Part shown: positions 15,055 to 22,622 of the stretch, piece after piece
Position numbering within the stretch: the first letter of the stretch is position 1
Layout: every line of letters begins with the position of its first letter
Assembly: GCA_963625685.1 (NCBI GenBank)
Contig: CAVFTR010000001.1
Location: 124,001 to 188,000, forward strand
From: F23-B02 sp963625685
GTDB taxonomy: Bacteria > Bacillota > Clostridia > Oscillospirales > Oscillospiraceae
Length of the DNA: 64,000 nt
Reading direction: 5' to 3'
Notes under the pieces: generated by a model
The model's input: only the letters and a program-made list of their open reading frames with translations
What the model was told of the DNA's origin: nothing
Database searches by the model: none
Translations under genes and position numbers: made by a program

Positions 15055-16476
15055 ATGATAGAAGCGATCCACGGCGTTATAAACGCCATAAGCGGCTTTC
15101 TGTATCAGCCGTACATCGTGCCGCTGTTCCTTGTCGCGGCGGGACTTTACTTTACCCTCCGCACCGGACTTCTGCAGGTCCGTCTGTTCGGAGAGTCGAT
15201 AAAGGTCGTCAGCGAAAAGCCCAGGGATGAAAATGCCGTATCCTCGTTCGGCGCTCTGATGGTGTCCACCGCGTCCCGCGTCGGCACCGGCAATATAATC
15301 GGCGTATCGACCGCTATATGCACAGGCGGCTTCGGAGCTATCTTCTGGATGTGGATAACCGCCATCTTGGGCGGAGCGTCCGCCTTTATCGAGTCAACGC
15401 TTGCACAGATATACAAGCACCGCGACCCGGACGGCAGCTACTACGGCGGCCCGTCGTACTATATGCAGGACGCGCTGAAGCAGCGCTGGCTCGGCGTTAT
15501 CTTTTCCGTTATACTCATACTGACCTACGTCGTGGGCTACAATATGCTAGCCTCGTTCAACACTCAGGATACCTTCAGGACCTTCAGCTTCTATGATGCT
15601 GAGACGACGCCTACAGTCATCGGCGCGATCCTCGCCGTGCTGTTCGCGGCCTGCGTTCTCGGCGGCGGCAAGCGTCTGACGAACATAACGGGCGTGCTCG
15701 TTCCGGTCATGGGCCTTCTGTACATCATCGTATCGCTTATAGTCGTTATCATGAACATAAGCAATCTGCCCCTCGTTCTGAAAAACATCTTCGTTTCGGC
15801 CTTTGATCTCAAGGCCATCTTCGGCGGCTTTGCCGGCTCCTGCATGATGTGGGGCATAAAGCGCGGCCTTTACTCCAACGAGGCCGGTATGGGCTCGGCT
15901 CCAAACGCCGCCGCGGCAGCGGACGTATCCCACCCCGTAAAGCAGGGCCTCGTCCAGATGCTGTCGGTGTTTATAGACACGCTGCTCATCTGCACGGCGA
16001 CCGCGATGATGTGCATGTGCGCAAATCCCGAGGGTCTCTCTGCGGATGCGGCGGGAGCCGTCTACGTCCAGGAGTCCATGCAGATGGCGCTGGGCGGCTT
16101 CGGTCCCGTGTTCATAGCTATAGCCATGAGCCTGTTTGCCTTCACAACGCTTATCGGCAACTATTATTATACCGAGGGCTGTCTGAGATTTATCCTCAGG
16201 CGCAGTCCGTCGAAGACCTTCATGCTCGTATTCCGCCTTATAGCGACGGCGCTCGTATTCGTCGGAGCGCTGCTGTCGGCCGGCATCGTTTGGGACACGG
16301 CCGATATGCTCCAGGGCTGCATGGTCATCATAAACGTTCCCGTTATCATCATCCTCGCAAAGCCCGCTCTGGCCGCGCTCAGGAACTATACGGCTCAGCG
16401 CCGCGAGGGCAGGGACCCTGTGTTCAAAGCCTCCGATATCGGTCTTGACGGCAAGACCGATTGCTGGAAGGACTGA
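15055..16476 (+). CDS. AGCS-family amino acid (alanine/glycine):sodium symporter
   Basis: A 473-residue membrane transporter importing small amino acids with sodium or protons. Family features include the N-terminal TGLLQVRLFGES, the signature GTGNIIGVSTAICTGGFGAI with FWMW, the YGGPSYYM loop, and SNEAGMGSAPNAAAAAD. About ten membrane segments are evident. AGGAGAGA precedes the ATG. The gene stands alone between its own promoter and a terminator. Whether alanine, glycine or glutamine is preferred cannot be told from sequence. Confidence 0.93.
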   Translation: MIEAIHGVINAISGFLYQPYIVPLFLVAAGLYFTLRTGLLQVRLFGESIKVVSEKPRDENAVSSFGALMVSTASRVGTGNIIGVSTAICTGGFGAIFWMWITAILGGASAFIESTLAQIYKHRDPDGSYYGGPSYYMQDALKQRWLGVIFSVILILTYVVGYNMLASFNTQDTFRTFSFYDAETTPTVIGAILAVLFAACVLGGGKRLTNITGVLVPVMGLLYIIVSLIVVIMNISNLPLVLKNIFVSAFDLKAIFGGFAGSCMMWGIKRGLYSNEAGMGSAPNAAAAADVSHPVKQGLVQMLSVFIDTLLICTATAMMCMCANPEGLSADAAGAVYVQESMQMALGGFGPVFIAIAMSLFAFTTLIGNYYYTEGCLRFILRRSPSKTFMLVFRLIATALVFVGALLSAGIVWDTADMLQGCMVIINVPVIIILAKPALAALRNYTAQRREGRDPVFKASDIGLDGKTDCWKD

Positions 16477-16490
16477 TGATATGACAACTG

Positions 16491-16521
16491 AAAAGACCGG
16501 CAGGGCCGGTCTTTTCTTTTT
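16491..16521 (+). terminator. Intrinsic terminator after the AGCS symporter
   Basis: AAAAGACCGGC and GCCGGTCTTTT form an 11-bp stem with loop AGG, followed by CTTTTTG. Confidence 0.92.
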
Positions 16522-16561
16522 GCCGCATGTGTAGTATAATCTGAGAAAAGGAGCTGAGACA

Positions 16562-17335
16562 ATGAACGATTATGAGCGCGAATGGCGCAGGCAGTTGGCT
16601 GCCGAGAAAAAATATATCGACGAGCGGGCAAAGCGCGGCGAAGGCCGCCTGAACGCCTTTTTGCAGACAAAGGTACCGGAAAAGCTCAGGGATACCCTCG
16701 ACACCGGCTTTGCAAAGGCCTTCGAGCTCATATTCGCAAAGGGTACGGGCATTATCGAAAAGAGCTATAACCGCCGTGATATCGAGCGCAGCAGCCGTGT
16801 GCGCCGCATAATAGCGCAGAATAACCCTACAGAGCGCGCGCTGCGCGACGCGTCGCGGGGCTCGGCCGCGCATAAGACCCAAAATACCGTTCTCTCCGGC
16901 ATTTCGGGCATAGGCATGGGGCTTATAGGCGTCGGCATACCCGATATCCCCGTGTTCACGGCCATGCTGCTCAAAAGCCTGTACGAGATATCGCTCGGCT
17001 ACGGCTACGATTACGACGATATGGCCGAAAAGTATTTTATCCTGCTGCTCATAGGTGCGGCGCTCCGCTATGGGGACGAGCTCAAGGCCGCCGACGAGAG
17101 GGTCAACTATTTTATCGAGCACGGCGCAGAGCCCGACGCGGAGACGATGAAGACGGAGGTCAGGATCGCCGCCGAGGGCCTGTCGGGAGAGCTTCTTTAC
17201 ATGAAGTTTTTGCAGGGCATACCCATTGTCGGCGCTGTCGGCGGAGCGTATGACCCGATATATATCGACCGCATAACGCGCTACGCGGACATGAAATATA
17301 AGCGCAGATTCCTCCATGATATAAAAAACCGCTGA
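16562..17335 (+). CDS. EcsC family protein
   Basis: A 257-residue protein matching the EcsC family: charged helical N terminus (EREWRRQLAAEKKYIDERAK), a Gly-rich hydrophobic central part (SGISGIGMGLIGVGIPDIPV) and the conserved LLKSLYEISLGYGYDYDD. In Bacillus the family is linked to the ecs ABC transporter locus, but no such genes are adjacent here and the biochemical role is unknown. GGAGCTGAG lies before the ATG. It stands between a terminator and an ECF sigma factor gene. Confidence 0.85.
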   Translation: MNDYEREWRRQLAAEKKYIDERAKRGEGRLNAFLQTKVPEKLRDTLDTGFAKAFELIFAKGTGIIEKSYNRRDIERSSRVRRIIAQNNPTERALRDASRGSAAHKTQNTVLSGISGIGMGLIGVGIPDIPVFTAMLLKSLYEISLGYGYDYDDMAEKYFILLLIGAALRYGDELKAADERVNYFIEHGAEPDAETMKTEVRIAAEGLSGELLYMKFLQGIPIVGAVGGAYDPIYIDRITRYADMKYKRRFLHDIKNR

Positions 17336-17392
17336 AACGCCCGACAAAAGCGGCCGCCCGGTCGTTATATATACGGAGAGAGGAGAAGCAGT

Positions 17393-17866
17393 ATGCCGGA
17401 CAGCCAGTGGTTCGAGGCGTTTTATGAGCGCAATTATAAGCTCGTATACCGTCTCTGCTTTACATATATGAAAAACGCGGCAGAGGCCGAGGACTGCACG
17501 GAGGACGTGTTCGTCAAGGTGCTCAGCGGCGGCTATACCTTCAACGACGAGACGCACGAGAGGAAGTGGCTGACAGTTACGGCCATGAATCTCTGCAAGG
17601 ACCGACTCAGGCACTGGTGGCGCAGGAAGGTAACACCGATAGACGAAGCGCCGGAGACAGCCGATGAGGGTGCGGTATTGTATGACGAGACGCTCGATAT
17701 GGTCATGAAGCTGCCCGAAAAGTACAAGGACGTCATATACCTGCATTATTATATGGACTGCAAGACCGACGAGATAGCGCAGATGCTGAAAAAGCCGCCG
17801 TCGACCGTGCGCAATCATCTCAAAGAGGCGCGCGAGCTGCTGCGGCGGCAGATAGGAGGGCTTTAG
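17393..17866 (+). CDS. ECF-type RNA polymerase sigma factor
   Basis: A 157-residue sigma-70-family protein with only regions 2 and 4, the pattern of extracytoplasmic-function sigma factors. Region 2 carries YKLVYRLCFTYMKNAAEAED with CTEDVFVKVL; region 4 carries the helix-turn-helix YHYYMDCK-type segment and KPPSTVRNHLKEARELLRR. AGAGGAG precedes the ATG. The next gene, two bases on, encodes a single-pass membrane protein that is the likely cognate anti-sigma factor. The regulon is unknown; a candidate shared upstream motif is noted among the findings. Confidence 0.92.
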   Translation: MPDSQWFEAFYERNYKLVYRLCFTYMKNAAEAEDCTEDVFVKVLSGGYTFNDETHERKWLTVTAMNLCKDRLRHWWRRKVTPIDEAPETADEGAVLYDETLDMVMKLPEKYKDVIYLHYYMDCKTDEIAQMLKKPPSTVRNHLKEARELLRRQIGGL

Positions 17867-17868
17867 CC

Positions 17869-18495
17869 GTGAACGAGAATAAAATCAAAGACGCGATAGG
17901 CTCGGTCGAGCCGGCACCCGGCGCAAGGGAGCGCATGTATCGCAACATAATGGACAAGGCGGCTCAGCAGACGAAGAAGCCCGAAAAGCAGCCGCTGCGC
18001 CTGAGCCGCTATGCGCTGCCGATAGCGGCCTGCCTGTGTGTCGTGATCGTCGGACTTGTGCATTTTCTGTCGCCCGGCGGCGATATCGACCCGGGCGAGG
18101 AGATCGTAATGGGCGGTAATCCCTTTGCCGAGGTCGAAAGCGCGGAGGCCTTCAGGGAGCTTTCGATAAACCTTGACGCTCCCGAAGCAGCGCAGAATGT
18201 TTTCTACGCGGTCATAGACGGCAAGATAGCGCAGGTGCAGTTCGAGCTTGACGGAAAGAGCTACATCGCCCGCGCATCGGCGCAGGACGGGGATTTTTCA
18301 GGGATCGTCGGCGAGGAGAGCGATAGCGAAACGGTGGACGCGCAGAATAACGCCGTTCTCAGCGAGATACAGAGCGATACGGCAAGCTTTTATAAGATAG
18401 TCTGGACAAACGGAAAGGTAAACTACTGCCTTTACGGTACAGACGGCGCGGAGCGCGGGCAGCTCATATCCGCCTACGAAGCCCTGAAAAAATAA
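17869..18495 (+). CDS. Putative membrane anti-sigma factor
   Basis: A 208-residue protein starting with GTG, two bases after the ECF sigma gene. It has a short cytoplasmic N-terminal helix region (about 1-43), one membrane segment (about 45-67, YALPIAACLCVVIVGLVHFL) and an extracellular domain of about 135 residues. No HxxxCxxC zinc motif is seen, so it is not a ZAS-type anti-sigma factor. The assignment rests on position and topology. The outer domain has no family I recognise. The gene is followed by a hairpin-rich intergenic element. Confidence 0.65.
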   Translation: MNENKIKDAIGSVEPAPGARERMYRNIMDKAAQQTKKPEKQPLRLSRYALPIAACLCVVIVGLVHFLSPGGDIDPGEEIVMGGNPFAEVESAEAFRELSINLDAPEAAQNVFYAVIDGKIAQVQFELDGKSYIARASAQDGDFSGIVGEESDSETVDAQNNAVLSEIQSDTASFYKIVWTNGKVNYCLYGTDGAERGQLISAYEALKK

Positions 18496-18519
18496 CTGAT
18501 TTAAATAAATCTGATGATC

Positions 18520-18794
18520 ATGTCGGAAGAATTTTTTAAATTCTTCCGACATTTATACTGTCAAAAAACCTGTGCTGCTGCGTTAAGATACCCGCGCAGC
18601 GGGGGAGGGTGAGGGGGCAAGGCCCGCCTCAAGTCAGATAAACCGCCGCCGAAAGCCTTGGAGCTTCAAGGCTTTCGGTAAAAGCATTTTGAATGTCTTC
18701 AAAATGCTCGGCGGAAAAGTGCAGTCAAAAAATCCCGTGAGGGACTTTTTTGACAAACTGATCGGAAGAATTTTTTGAATTCCTCCGACATTTT
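18520..18794. repeat. Hairpin-rich intergenic element A
   Basis: About 275 bases without coding potential but packed with stems. A perfect 15-bp hairpin (18520-18552) begins it. CCGAAAGCCTTG/CAAGGCTTTCGG (18649-18678) and GCATTTTGAA/TTCAAAATGC (18684-18707) sit side by side and are enclosed by CCGCCG/CGGCGG (18643-18648, 18709-18714), giving a three-way junction. GTCAAAAAA/TTTTTTGAC with a CCC-GTGA-GGG tip follows (18724-18754). A near copy of the first hairpin (18762-18790) ends it. The layout of the second half resembles element B at 34126-34248. The gap 18496-18864 holds nothing else apart from a weak promoter-like CGTTATATATA motif. Confidence 0.75.
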
Positions 18795-18864
18795 TGATTT
18801 TCGGCTCGTTATATATATGAAAGCGCAGAACAGCTGCGCAATTTAAAATAAGGAGTTTCCCGAA

Positions 18865-19527
18865 ATGAAAAGAATAGCTTTAATTCTCATGACCTTCGCA
18901 ATGCTTCTGACTGTCGCTGCCTGCGGCACAGGCGGCAATAAGACCGACGATAATAAGAAAAACGACGTGACGCTCACACCGGCAGAGATCGAGCAGAAGA
19001 TAGCCGACGCCGTCGGCAAGGACAATTACCTCTGCGACACCGAGATAGAAAAGGATTGGCTCGAGAACAGCTGGCAGCTCGACATGAGCAGGATCGAAAG
19101 CTATGTCGCAAAGCAGAATTCCATCGGAAGCGTAAATCCGGATACCGTGCTCGTGCTCAAGACCAGGGACGGCTACGCCGCAGACGCTGTAAAAGCGCTC
19201 AACACCTATTACGCGCAGATCGTAAGCTACATCCGCCAGTACCCCTTCGGCACGGCAAAGGTGATGAACGCGCGCATCTATCAGTCCGGCGACTATGTGC
19301 TCTACATCGTTGCGGGCGCAAGCTACGACGGCGAGGACAGCGAGGCCGAGGCAAAGCTTGCCGTCTCCGAGTACGAGAAGATAGACGCGGCCCTCAAGGA
19401 CATTTTCGGCACTCTGCCTTCAAACTCCGCAGTCGTTCCCGAGGACGACGGAAACAGCGGCGGCCTGCTCGCTCCCGAGGACGAGGATACCGCAGACAAT
19501 GACGGAGCTCTCATCGTAGGAGGCTGA
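18865..19527 (+). CDS. DUF4358 lipoprotein
   Basis: A 220-residue predicted lipoprotein. The signal peptide ends in the lipobox LTVAAC, so Cys20 would be lipid-modified. The mature part matches the DUF4358 domain found widely in Firmicutes beside MBOAT acyltransferases and DHHW proteins; the tail is acidic and low in complexity. RBS AAGGAG lies upstream. The following MBOAT gene begins one base after the stop, so they form one operon. A role in the same extracellular acylation process is inferred from that context only. Confidence 0.85.
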   Translation: MKRIALILMTFAMLLTVAACGTGGNKTDDNKKNDVTLTPAEIEQKIADAVGKDNYLCDTEIEKDWLENSWQLDMSRIESYVAKQNSIGSVNPDTVLVLKTRDGYAADAVKALNTYYAQIVSYIRQYPFGTAKVMNARIYQSGDYVLYIVAGASYDGEDSEAEAKLAVSEYEKIDAALKDIFGTLPSNSAVVPEDDGNSGGLLAPEDEDTADNDGALIVGG

Positions 19528-19528
19528 A

Positions 19529-20923
19529 ATGGTATTTTCCAGTCTGACATTCCTGTTGGGCTTTCTGCCCTGCGTGCTTCTGCTATACTTCATAGCTCCT
19601 AAAAGAGCAAAAAATGCGATACTCTTTGCATCCAGCCTGCTGTTTTACGCATGGGGCGAGCCTGTATATGTCGGACTGATGATCTTATCCACCGTCCTGG
19701 ACTACTGCTGCGGCAGGGCGGTGGATAGGCACCGCGGCACGCCGAGGGCAAAGATGGGACTTATCGTGTCCGTCGTTGTCAATCTCAGCGTCCTGTGCCT
19801 GTTCAAATACGCCGATTTTCTCATCGGCACGGTAAACGGCGTTTTCGGCAGCTCAATACCGCTTCTTGAGCTGCCGCTGCCGATAGGCATATCCTTTTAC
19901 ACCTTCCAGACCATGAGCTACACCATCGACGTGTACAGGGGAGACGCGAAGGTGCAGAACAGCATGATCTCCTTCGGCGCATACGTCGCGCTGTTCCCGC
20001 AGCTGATAGCGGGCCCCATAGTCCGCTATCAGACCATCGCCGACCAGATAGACGAGCGGGAGCACTCCTTCGATAAATTCGGCGAGGGCGTAAAGCGCTT
20101 TGTCTGCGGCCTCGGCAAGAAGGTGCTGCTTGCAAACAACATAGGCCTTCTGTGGAGCACGGTCTCGGCATCCGGCGAGCTTACCGTCGTGTCAGCATGG
20201 CTCGGGGTGATCGCCTTTGCCTTTCAGATATACTTTGACTTTTCCGGCTACTCGGATATGGCCATCGGCCTCGGCAGGATGCTCGGCTTTGACTTTCTGG
20301 AGAACTTCGACTATCCGTACATCTCCAAAAGCGTAACGGAGTTCTGGCGGCGCTGGCACATCTCAATGGGCACGTGGTTCAGGGATTATGTCTATATCCC
20401 TTTGGGCGGTAATAAAAAGGGACTTGCCGTGCAGCTGCGGAATATCGGCATCGTGTGGCTGCTCACGGGCATCTGGCACGGCGCGAGCTGGAACTACGTG
20501 CTCTGGGGCGTGTATTTCGGCATCATCCTGATCGCAGAGAAATTCTTCCTGCTCGATAAGCTCAAAAGGGCTCCCGCCGCAGTCGGACATGTGTATACGC
20601 TCCTGTGCGTCGCGGTGAGCTGGGTGCTGTTCTCCTTTGAGGACATCGGCAGGGGCTGGGAGTTTTTCAAGGTCATGCTCGGCGGCGCTGACTTTTGCAG
20701 CAGCGGCACGGTTTATCAGCTCCTGTCATATCTGCCGCTTCTCATCGTATGCGCCGCTGCCGCAACGCCGCTCGGGAGCAGGCTCTATCACAGACTGAAT
20801 GAAAAATGCTCCGCGGGGCTCATGACGGCTGCCGACCTCGGCGGCATGGCGGCGGTGTCCGCGCTTGCCGTGGCCTTTCTCATCAGCGGCTCGTACAATC
20901 CCTTCCTGTATTTCAGATTTTAA
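19529..20923 (+). CDS. MBOAT-family membrane-bound O-acyltransferase (AlgI/DltB-like)
   Basis: A 464-residue polytopic membrane protein that transfers acyl (often acetyl) groups across the membrane onto an extracellular polymer. Family features are the N-terminal SSLTFLLGFLPCVLLLYF, the LPIGISFYTFQTMSYTID motif, EFWRRWHISMGTWFRDYVYI and the catalytic-histidine motif LTGIWHGASWNYVLWG. It lies between a DUF4358 lipoprotein and a DHHW protein. Together they form the usual two-step system in which MBOAT passes the acyl group to a surface SGNH/DHHW partner. The acceptor polymer is unknown. Confidence 0.94.
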   Translation: MVFSSLTFLLGFLPCVLLLYFIAPKRAKNAILFASSLLFYAWGEPVYVGLMILSTVLDYCCGRAVDRHRGTPRAKMGLIVSVVVNLSVLCLFKYADFLIGTVNGVFGSSIPLLELPLPIGISFYTFQTMSYTIDVYRGDAKVQNSMISFGAYVALFPQLIAGPIVRYQTIADQIDEREHSFDKFGEGVKRFVCGLGKKVLLANNIGLLWSTVSASGELTVVSAWLGVIAFAFQIYFDFSGYSDMAIGLGRMLGFDFLENFDYPYISKSVTEFWRRWHISMGTWFRDYVYIPLGGNKKGLAVQLRNIGIVWLLTGIWHGASWNYVLWGVYFGIILIAEKFFLLDKLKRAPAAVGHVYTLLCVAVSWVLFSFEDIGRGWEFFKVMLGGADFCSSGTVYQLLSYLPLLIVCAAAATPLGSRLYHRLNEKCSAGLMTAADLGGMAAVSALAVAFLISGSYNPFLYFRF

Positions 20924-20938
20924 AGGTGGCTATCCGGA

Positions 20939-22036
20939 ATGAGAAACAAGATAATCACATCTGCCTTCTGCCTGCTTCTGGCCTTCGGTGTCCTTTCGGG
21001 CATTTTAACGCCGGATAAATACTACTCCGAGAGCGAAAAGCGGACGCTTACGCAGAAGGACGCGATCTCCATTGCCGATTTCCCGAGCGGTAAAATGGGC
21101 ACGCAGGCAGAAAAATACCTCGCCGACCAGTTCCCGGGGCGAGATAAGTGGATAACGATCAAAACGCTCGCCGAGCGCGCGAGCGGCAAAACGGAGATAT
21201 CCGAGGTCTATTTCGGCAGGGACGGCTATCTCATCGACGCCTTTACAAGCTATGATAAGGAGCAGTATCAGGCAAATCTCGAAGCGCTCAAGCGCTTTGC
21301 GGACAAAATTTCCGTTCCGATGCAGCTCATGCCGGTGCCTACGGCGGCGCAGATACTGTCCGGCAAGCTGCCGGCATACGCGCCTAACCTCGACCAGAAG
21401 GCGCTTTATGACAGTGCAAGGGCGCTGGGGCTGGATACCGTCAATGTGTTCGACATCCTCTCCGAGCATAGGGACGAGTATATCTATTACAAAACAGATC
21501 ACCACTACACCAGCCTCGGCGCTTATTATTGCTATGCCGCGTGGATGCGCTCTCAGGGCAAAACGCCCGAGTCCGTGTCCGCGTGGCAGTCTCAGACGCT
21601 GTGCGATAACTTCCGCGGCACGAGCTACAACAAGGTAAACGCACCCTTTGCAGACTATGATACCATCACGGCGTATTACAAAACGCTCACGCACAGGGTA
21701 AGCTACAACGGCGGCAGCTATGTGACCGACAGCATTTACGAGCGCAAGTATCTCAGCGGCAAGGACCAGTACGCGGCCTTTCTCAATTCAAATCAGTCGA
21801 GCACAGTGGTCAGCGGGGAGGGCGAGGGGAAGCTCCTTATCATAAAGGACTCCTACGCCAACTGCTTTGCCCAGTTCGTCATCGACGACTACGCCGAGAC
21901 GCATCTTATAGACCTTCGCTTTTTCAAGGACTCTGTTTCGGACTATATCGCCGAAAACGGCATCACACAGGTGCTCGTGCTGTATAACATCCCGAATCTC
22001 GCTGCCGATACGGCAATAGCACAGACGCTCAGGTAG
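20939..22036 (+). CDS. DHHW family protein (AlgJ/AlgX-like acylation partner)
   Basis: A 365-residue exported or membrane-anchored protein with an N-terminal hydrophobic segment (about 5-22). The signature KTDHHYTSLGAYY is the DHHW-like motif, and IIKDSYAN is a GDS-like block with a nearby Asp, both typical of SGNH-fold acetyltransferase partners such as AlgJ and AlgX. It is encoded 15 bases after the MBOAT gene and is followed by a hairpin. It probably completes transfer of the acyl group to a cell-surface polymer. Confidence 0.88.
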   Translation: MRNKIITSAFCLLLAFGVLSGILTPDKYYSESEKRTLTQKDAISIADFPSGKMGTQAEKYLADQFPGRDKWITIKTLAERASGKTEISEVYFGRDGYLIDAFTSYDKEQYQANLEALKRFADKISVPMQLMPVPTAAQILSGKLPAYAPNLDQKALYDSARALGLDTVNVFDILSEHRDEYIYYKTDHHYTSLGAYYCYAAWMRSQGKTPESVSAWQSQTLCDNFRGTSYNKVNAPFADYDTITAYYKTLTHRVSYNGGSYVTDSIYERKYLSGKDQYAAFLNSNQSSTVVSGEGEGKLLIIKDSYANCFAQFVIDDYAETHLIDLRFFKDSVSDYIAENGITQVLVLYNIPNLAADTAIAQTLR

Positions 22037-22040
22037 CGTA

Positions 22041-22071
22041 AAGCTCCCTCATGGAATTCACGAGGGAGCTT
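22041..22071 (+). terminator. Hairpin after the O-acylation cassette
   Basis: AAGCTCCCTC (22041-22050) and GAGGGAGCTT (22062-22071) form a perfect 10-bp stem with an 11-base loop that can pair TG/CA inside. There is no downstream T-run, so termination strength is uncertain. Confidence 0.6.
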
Positions 22072-22104
22072 ACAGGAAGCGATCAACTTGTTAACAAACG
22101 TCGC

Positions 22105-22133
22105 TTGACAAATGTTTTTCAGAATAGTATATT
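22105..22133 (+). promoter_or_regulatory. Predicted sigma-A promoter of the zinc uptake locus
   Basis: A perfect TTGACA and TATATT are separated by 17 bases. The palindrome TTGTTAACAA lies just upstream at 22088-22097 and may be a regulator site. The next gene starts about 60 bases downstream. Confidence 0.8.
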
Positions 22134-22193
22134 GTTTGCCAGCGTAGCGGATGTGCTGTGAAATAACAGCGCGCAGACCACAGGGAGGTGAGC

Positions 22194-22493
22194 ATGATGA
22201 CAAATCAAAAAAGAACGATGGCGCTTCTCATCGCGGCGGCGTTCATAGTCGTTGTGCTCTTTTCGACGGCTTATGTCGCTGCCGAATCCGACCATGACTG
22301 CCTGGGCGGCGACTGTCAGATATGCTGCCAGCTCAGCGTATGCCGGAGCATACTCGAAAGCATTATGCTTATCGCGTGCGCAGGGGCTTTCGCTGCCGTA
22401 CTCGTGTGCATGCTGTGTGCTTTCATACCCCGCTTTGCTGAAGGATCCTTATTCTTTACTCTCGTTTCTCTTAAGGTCAAGCTTTCGGATTAA
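22194..22493 (+). CDS. Small Cys-rich membrane protein of the zinc locus
   Basis: A protein of about 99 residues with two hydrophobic segments (about 9-29 and 54-78) separated by a short external loop with DHDCLGGDCQICCQLSVC. The HxCxGxxCxxC pattern suggests metal binding. Small proteins of this shape occur near metal ABC transporters in Firmicutes, and here znuA follows, supporting a role in zinc uptake or sensing. GGGAGGTG precedes the ATG at 22194; a second ATG follows directly. Function is inferred from motif and context only. Its ATA use resembles the chromosome, unlike the znu genes behind it. Confidence 0.7.
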   Translation: MMTNQKRTMALLIAAAFIVVVLFSTAYVAAESDHDCLGGDCQICCQLSVCRSILESIMLIACAGAFAAVLVCMLCAFIPRFAEGSLFFTLVSLKVKLSD

Positions 22494-22508
22494 AATATAG
22501 GAACTTTT

Positions 22509-22575
22509 TACAAGGGTGTAGTCTATCTGTTTTCAGGATAGGCTTTTGCGGAGTTGCCGTTGCCCTTGTATTTTT
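22509..22575 (+). ncRNA. Three-way-junction structure in the znuA leader
   Basis: Outer stem TACAAGGG/CCCTTGTA (22509-22516, 22563-22570) encloses a CTATC/GATAG hairpin (22523-22541) and a GCGG/CCGT hairpin, and is followed by TTTTT. It lies between the small membrane protein gene and znuA. It could be a metal-responsive leader, a processing site or an elaborate terminator. It matches no riboswitch class I can name with confidence. Confidence 0.5.
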
Positions 22576-22622
22576 GCGCCCATTTTTAAGTTCTTATAAT
22601 AATCTGGAGGTAAATACAACCT

